Source of the DNA: Phaeosaccion multiseriatum
Taxonomy: Eukaryota > Ochrophyta, other classes
Assembly (NCBI GenBank): GCA_965112735.1
Contig: OZ218962.1
Coordinates: 2,852,001 to 2,916,000, forward strand
Reading direction: 5' to 3'
DNA: 64,000 bases
In this document: in pieces, positions 26,201 to 64,000 of the stretch
Position numbering within the stretch: position 1 is the stretch's first letter
Layout of the letters: each line of letters starts with the position of its first letter
Position numbers and translations under genes: made by a program
Notes under the pieces: model-generated
Databases searched by the model: none
Told to the model about the DNA's origin: nothing
Seen by the model: only the letters and a program-made list of their open reading frames with translations

Positions 26201-28834
26201 CAGAATCTTATCCGCACACACACACACGCACACACACACACACAAACCCTCCACCTGCTCCTGCTCCTCTTCCTCCTCCTCCCGCACGCACGCACCTGCA
26301 CCGTCCCTGGCCGTGCTTGTGCCCCTTGCGAAAGCTGCCCTCGTATCTGCTGCCATCGGCATCCACTAGCACCCCCTGGCCCGTCATCTCATCCTCGAAC
26401 CAGTCTCCGTCATAGGCCGCTCCGTTGCTCCACACGCGTCGCCCCGTGCCATGCCTCCACCCCGTTGCCCGAGGGAAGCGAATGTCGTGCCCTATGCCCG
26501 GTGACTCGGTCAGGTACTCTCCTGATACGTAGACGTTTGTATATACGTGCAGTACAGTGAAGGAATGCGTGCAGCGAAGGAATGAGTGCAGCGAAGGAAT
26601 GAGTGAATTGAAGGAATGAGACTCTCCTGATAGTAGACGTATGTATATACGTGCAGTGCAGTGAAGGAATGCGTGCAGCGAAGGAATGAGTGCATTGAAG
26701 GAATGAGGGCAGTGGAAGATTGCAGTTGAAGGCATATGGCGCTAGGTCTTAAATCTCGTCCTGTACGCACGGGGGTGTGTGATGCGAGTCGTGAGTGCGT
26801 GCGTGCGTGGGTGGGTGAGTGGGTCGATGTAGTAAGTCAATGGGTGGGTGGGTGATTTGTGGCTAGTGAGGTGAAGTGGGGGGGCTGAGGGGCTGGTGAG
26901 TGATGTGTGCTCTCCTCGGCAAGCTCCCTCCCTCCCTCCCTCCCTCCCTCCCTCCCTCCCTTCCTCCCTCCCTTCCTTACTCCCTCCCTCCCTCCCTCCC
27001 TCCCTCCCTTCCTCCCTCCCTCCCTCTCTCCCTCCCTCCCTCCCTCCCTCCTCCCTCCCTCCCTCCCTCCCTCCCTCCCTCCTCCCTCCCTCCCTCCCTC
27101 CCTCCCTCCCTCCCTCCCTCCCTCCCTCCCTCCCTCCCTCCCTCCCTCCCTCCCTCCCTCCCTCCCTCCCTCCCTCCCTCCCTCCCTCCCTCCCTCCCTC
27201 CCTCCCTCCCTCCCTCCCTCCCTCCCTCCCTCCCTCCCTCCCTCCCTCCCTCCCTCCCTCCCTCCCTCCCTCCCTCCCTCCCTCCCTCCCTCCCTCCCTC
27301 CCTCCCTCCCTCCCTCCCTCCCTCCCTCCCTCCCTCCCTCCCTCCCTCCCTCCCTCCCTCCCTCCCTCCCTCCCTCCCTCCCTCCCTCCCTCCCTCCCTC
27401 CCTCCCTCCCTCCCTCCCTCCCTCCCTCCCTCCCTCCCTCCCTCCCTCCCTCCCTCCCTCCCTCCCTCCCTCCCTCCCTCCCTCCCTCCCTCCCTCCCTC
27501 CCTCCCTCCCTCCCTCCCTCCCTCCCTCCCTCCCTCCCTCCCTCCCTCCCTCCCTCCCTCCCTCCCTCCCTCCCTCCCTCCCTCCCTCCCTCCCTCCCCA
27601 TCCACCTCTACCCACCTTCATAGTACCCTCCATCTCTCCACATGAACCTTCCCCTCCCAAACGGCAGCCCCTTGTACAGCTCCCCCTCATATCGGTCGCC
27701 GCACGCCAGCTTCAGTACCCCCCTCCCGTGGGGACAGCCTCTCTGATACTCGCCTGAGAGGAGGGGTGAGGCAAAAGCAAGAGGAAAGGTGAGACGGCTT
27801 TCTCTTTCTCCATCTGAAGGGTAAGGGGTGAGTCAAAAAGCAAAGGATATGAGATTACTTCTTCCTCTTTCTCTGTCTCGATCTAGGGGGTCATGCCCTC
27901 CACGTACAGAGAGAGAGGGAAGGAGTCGATGGATGGCAGCAGACGGCGCCTCTCTCACCCAGTCTTCCGTAGAACCTTACGTAGTGTGTTACAGGGTGGT
28001 ACGTACCTACGTACATATCTCCGCTCGCGAAGTGCATAACTCCCTCCCCGTGCAGCTCTCCGTCACGGAAACCCCCCTCGTACTTCGATCCGTTAGAATA
28101 GCATCTGATGGATGGCAGTGGATGGGAGGGGATGTTCTTTCAATCGAGTCATAGGCTGGACTGGACTGGCCCCAATCGAGACGTGGAGAGATACACGTAA
28201 TGATGGATGGCAGTGGATGGGTTGGTGATAGATGGCAGTGGATGGGGAAGGGTCCTGCTGTGCCGCACACACATGTACCTGGTGCCGGTGCCGTGCCGCA
28301 TGCCCTGACTGTGTTCGCCCTTGTACCACCCGCGGTTCTTGCTGTAGTTCATCTTGCCTGGTCATGATGAAGGAGGGGAGGAGGGACGGAGGGAGAGTGA
28401 CCAAGAGAGAGAGAAGAGAGGAAAGAGAGGGAGAGGAGAGAGAGAGGAGGGGGAGGAAGAGAGAAGGAATCGGTTAAATGCGGTAAGAGAGAAGGAGGGG
28501 AGGGACAGAATGAGAATGAGAATGAGAGGGCAAGGAACCGGATTCATCCTCCTCTCCTCATCCCTTCGCTCCTCCCCTCCCCTCCCCTCCCCTCCCCTCC
28601 CCTCCCCTCCCCTCCCCTCCCCCCCCCTCCCCTCCTCTCCTCCTTCCTTTTCTCCCCTCCTTCCCTCCCCTCCTCTCCCCTCACCTTTTCCATCGAACTC
28701 TCCTTGGCGCATCTCCCCCCCGTACTCGTCTCCATTGGCGAATTTTATCTTAGCCTGGCCCGTGAGCCTACCGCTGTGCCACTCGCCCTCCCATCTGGTG
28801 CCATTCTTGTCGTTGAGAACTCCCCAGCCGTGAT

Positions 28835-28905
<71 letters not shown>

Positions 28906-30558
28906 ATAGGCAAACGTCAGCAGGGGTGGTGAGGTAACCGCAGCCCACTCACACATGAATCGACTGTCTGACAGATGAGCAGGCGTCACAAGTTTTTACA
29001 GCAGCAGCCACAAATTGAGAAGCGCTTCATACGGACGCCCTTCCGTATGCCCGTATGTCTTCACACATTCCCCATATGCTTAGGGTACATACATATCCCC
29101 CGTGTGCCCTTACGTACTAACTATATGCCCTTACATATACACCTATGGAGGCCCGTGCACCTCTACCTGTTCCTGGCGCACTGCCCCTTGTACGCGTCCC
29201 CGTCCCCGTGCGTATAGAGGTCGTACATATGTTCCCCGTATGCCCTTACATACTCCCCATACGCCCTTACTTAATTTAAACCCATACACCTCTACCTGTT
29301 CCTCGCGAACTGCCCCTCGTACACGTCCCCGTCCCCGTGCGTATAAATGCCATGTCCGTGCTTCCTTCCGTGCTGCCACTCGCCCGAGTACTGACGCCCA
29401 CGGAACTCTTGCTCTCCGTCCATAAGGACCTTGGCGCAGAGGGAGGGGAGGGAGGGAGGGAGGGACGGAGGGGGGTAGGAAGGGAGGGAGAGAGAGACAG
29501 AGAGAGAGAGGGAGATGAAGAGAGGGAGAGCACTCGTTGTGCAGCGATGGGTTTACGGATCTTACCTTGGGGAACACCATGCTGCCACTGCCATGGAAGA
29601 GATTGTCCTTGAACTCTCCTGCGCCGAACGTGTCCAGGGAAGGAAGGGAAGGAGAGAGGGAGGGGGAAGGGAGAGAGAGAGAGGTAAACGGGAGGGAGGG
29701 AGAGAAAGAGAAGAGAGAGCAAGCACAGAGAAGGAGGGAGCAAAAGAGAGAGTGAGAGAGAGGGGAGACAGCAGGGAAAGCGACTCAAAGGGAGAGAGGG
29801 GAGAGAGACAGAGAGAGAGAGTACTCTCCGGTGTGAAGGGAGGTGTGGACAGGGGATGCCCACCGGAGACATATTTCAGCACCTCGTTTATCTGGTACTC
29901 TCCTCCCCTCCCATACCCCGCAACCCACTCTTCCTCTCTCCCTCTCTGTTCTCCTGTCGCCTATTTACTCACTCGCTCACCCACTCACCGATGTACTTGC
30001 CCCCCCCGTGGAACCACGTGGTGCCTTTGCCTTCCTTCTTGCCATCAACGAAGTCTCCCTGCGCAGACAGATTGAATAAATTCGAATGGACGTGCACATG
30101 TTGAGAAGATCGATCATCGAGGAGCAAAAGGAGGGCCCAACGACCCAAAACGGCATCTGTCCAGCGCAACGAAGGCCTCCGGAGAGCTCGCCAACGCTTC
30201 CTGACGCAGGGCTGACCTGAAGACCGCCAGTAGCAGAGCGTCTCCACTTTGTTGCCAGGTAGTAAGTCTCTTTGGTGCTCCGCGGAGCCAGGCCGCGGGC
30301 ATGCAGCTCCTCTGCAGAAAGAGGCACTACAACTCACTCCACGTCAGCTCCTCCGACCCAGTCGAACCAAAGGATTGGAGGTGGGAAAGCACAAGTCATC
30401 GCCGGCACCTTCTCGTTTGTCTGCCCTTGCCGCACCCGCTCCGGCCGGAGCCACTGACTCACCTCGTACCGGTCTCCGTTGGGGTAGGTCTTCTTATCGA
30501 ACTTGTACACCCGACCATCGTTGGTCATTTTGAAGTCGCCTCCCTTTCGCTCAGGCAT
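23204..30558 (-). CDS. MORN-repeat protein with disordered C-terminal tail (829 aa)
   Basis: Fourteen predicted minus-strand exons stay in frame: 30558-30463, 30058-29989, 29899-29864, 29618-29566, 29429-29296, 28836-28685, 28357-28279, 28104-28007, 27753-27616, 26518-26296, 26026-25878, 25638-25510, 24743-24551 and 24143-23204. Residues 1 to about 510 carry at least twelve MORN units, such as YEGDFVDGKKEGKGTTW, YSGEWQHGRKHGHGIY and YEGSFRKGHKHGQGR. A domain without MORN units follows (CDRLIADFRATQPHGYAVYV). The last exon encodes a low-complexity tail. It has SPTA-type repeats, polyalanine, a basic stretch (KKKRKSGTGTKRKS) and an acidic EPEPEVEPE end. MORN repeats commonly sit at membranes or the cytoskeleton and can scaffold partners; no enzyme domain is visible. 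The start is the first ATG of the first MORN-like exon. The tail is assumed to be one exon, which is the weakest part of the model. Confidence 0.82.
24958..25509 (-). repeat. (GTGA/GGGA)n from a 5' splice site of the MORN gene
   Basis: On the sense (minus) strand the intron after the exon ending at 25510 begins gtgagtgagggagtgag. The four-base unit continues, with internal higher-order copies, for about 550 bases. Confidence 0.9.
26921..27600 (-). repeat. Near-perfect (GGGA)n, about 670 bp, in a MORN-gene intron
   Basis: The plus strand reads (CCCT)n almost without interruption for about 600 bases. On the gene's sense strand it is a GGGA array that starts about 16 bases after the 5' splice site of the exon ending at 27616. 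Confidence 0.9.
28560..28680 (-). repeat. (GGGGA)n just after a 5' splice site
   Basis: A plus-strand (CCCCT)n block follows the donor of the MORN exon ending at 28685. On the sense strand it is a GGGGA purine array. Confidence 0.8.
28837..28903 (-). repeat. (CA)n ending at a 3' splice site
   Basis: About 32 plus-strand GT units read as CA on the sense strand and end in cacag at the acceptor of the MORN exon starting at 28836. Confidence 0.85.
29145..29222 (-). repeat. Intronic duplicate of the end of a MORN exon
   Basis: On the minus strand this stretch repeats the last part of the exon at 29429-29296. It encodes YTHGDGDAYKGQCARN next to the exon's YTHGDGDVYEGQFARN, including the aacag|gtagaggt donor. 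It has no acceptable acceptor in the right phase, and skipping it preserves the frame, so it is read as a duplicated remnant. Confidence 0.7.
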
Positions 30559-31569
30559 GGTGTGATGTCGCTATCTCGTCTCTCTACTTCTGATGCAGGT
30601 CCTTCGTCTCTTCGCCCTACCTTCCTTGAATCCCTCCCATGGATCCTCACCTCCGTCTCATAGCGACACCACTTCTTTGGCCCCACTCTTCTGCACGGTT
30701 CTGCACATATCCGATCCAGAAGCTGGCGGTTAAGAAAGGAAATCCACAGGTTTCTGCTTTGGGATAAGACCCCAGATCCTTCCGTTACCAGGGGCGAGCT
30801 TGAAAAAAGTACAAAGGATAGCAATAATCAGCAGAAAGCAGCCAAAGAATCAGGGCAAGCACTGAAAGACTGGACGGGCCATCCTCAGGGACCGTAAGAC
30901 AGGACTTGAAAGAACGAACCGCAGAATAGAGAGGCGAAATTCAGTCTCGAGGCCCAGGGCCGATCGTAGAGCTACCAAAGACAACGACCAGGCGAGAAGA
31001 GGAGAGGAGAGGGCCTCTCTAGCCCGGGAGGGACTTGAACCTTCTATCGGTAGGCAGTGAGGCAGGAGATGTCCTACTGTCCACTGTAGAGCGAGCGTTG
31101 TCGTGCTTGACCCTGTCGTCGCGCTCCCACCTCCCACGAGCCCTCCCTTCTGATTAGGGAATCATCTCCTTCACTCTGGGTGAGGGCCGCGAGGGAGAGA
31201 CTGCTTGGCGTACCTGGGAAACACGCAGCTGAGAATGGGGCGTGGCAGTGACAGGCTTCACAGAGGGCCCGCTACGATAGGCTGTTAACCCCAACAATGA
31301 AGCGGCCGATAGAGGGCGGCAGGGCGGACATGGGACATCTACAAAGCAATGAGGACCAAAGAAAGACGGGCAGACAAGGCGCTGGCGTAGGACAGGGCTG
31401 TCGTCGGGGAGGGGGGAGTCCAGTAGCACGGCGGCCGCCGTCAGCACCATCGTCACCGACCCGGCGGTGCAATGCCATCCACCGTGAGAACGAGCAATGG
31501 GTGGTGGTGGGGGATAACAACAAGCCACAGCAGGGAGAGGACGTGTATAGGATTAGAAAGACGCTTGCG
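30559..31569. promoter_or_regulatory. Divergent intergenic region, MORN gene and giant gene
   Basis: The two genes start head to head here. An in-frame ATG at 31297 would lengthen the giant protein by 91 residues, but the ATG at 31570 puts a hydrophobic segment in signal-peptide position and is preferred. No other gene or repeat stands out. Confidence 0.4.

Positions 31570-64000
<32,431 letters not shown>

Noticed and set aside
26742-27757. Long frames of GGRE or LPPS repeats on both strands
   Set aside because: They only read through the (CCCT)n array inside a MORN-gene intron.

Overview
The window is nuclear DNA from a GC-rich, intron-rich microbial eukaryote. Genes are split by many GT-AG introns, proteins carry homopolymer insertions, and introns are packed with micro- and minisatellites. 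The protein set (a mitochondrial-type PDK/BCKDK kinase, a calcium-channel alpha2-delta-like VWA/Cache protein, MORN repeats, FNIP repeats, and Calx-beta plus Cys-rich ephrin-receptor-like repeats) fits a free-living protist or alga. I cannot name the lineage. No bacterial, viral or organellar segment was found. Exon boundaries are my manual splice predictions, checked only for reading frame, splice-site consensus and family resemblance.

Layout. 1-730: nothing well supported. 730-16627: an FNIP-repeat gene cluster. It holds a decayed minus-strand copy (about 730-3268), two intact plus-strand copies (3512-5542 and 12716-14545) lying in a roughly 3-kb direct duplication about 9 kb apart, a minus-strand N-terminal fragment (about 12340-12660) and a second decayed minus copy (15402-16627). 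Between the intact copies lie a frameshifted ABC-transporter relic (6611-6989), a complete 10-exon alpha2-delta-like gene (7481-10576) and a minus-strand gene of unknown function with a C-terminal hydrophobic tail (10721-12317). 17030-22784: a 10-exon PDK/BCKDK-family kinase. 23204-30558: a minus-strand, 14-exon MORN-repeat gene. 31570 to the window end: one giant plus-strand gene with 46 predicted exons that keep a single frame for at least 4,348 codons. It encodes a signal sequence, about eight Calx-beta-like repeats and then about 25 kb of Cys-rich [12 protein letters not shown] repeats; its 3' end is outside the window.

The most unusual signal is in the introns. In both the plus- and minus-strand genes, repeats tend to be polarised by the sense strand of the host gene. 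Purine-rich or GTGAGT-like arrays lie just after 5' splice sites and pyrimidine-rich arrays just before 3' splice sites. Several short dispersed motifs (core GGATGGCAGTGGATGG, and CATATGCC- and GTAAGTCA-type motifs) appear in one orientation near intron starts and as the reverse complement near intron ends, so some introns contain perfect complementary arms of up to 23 nt.
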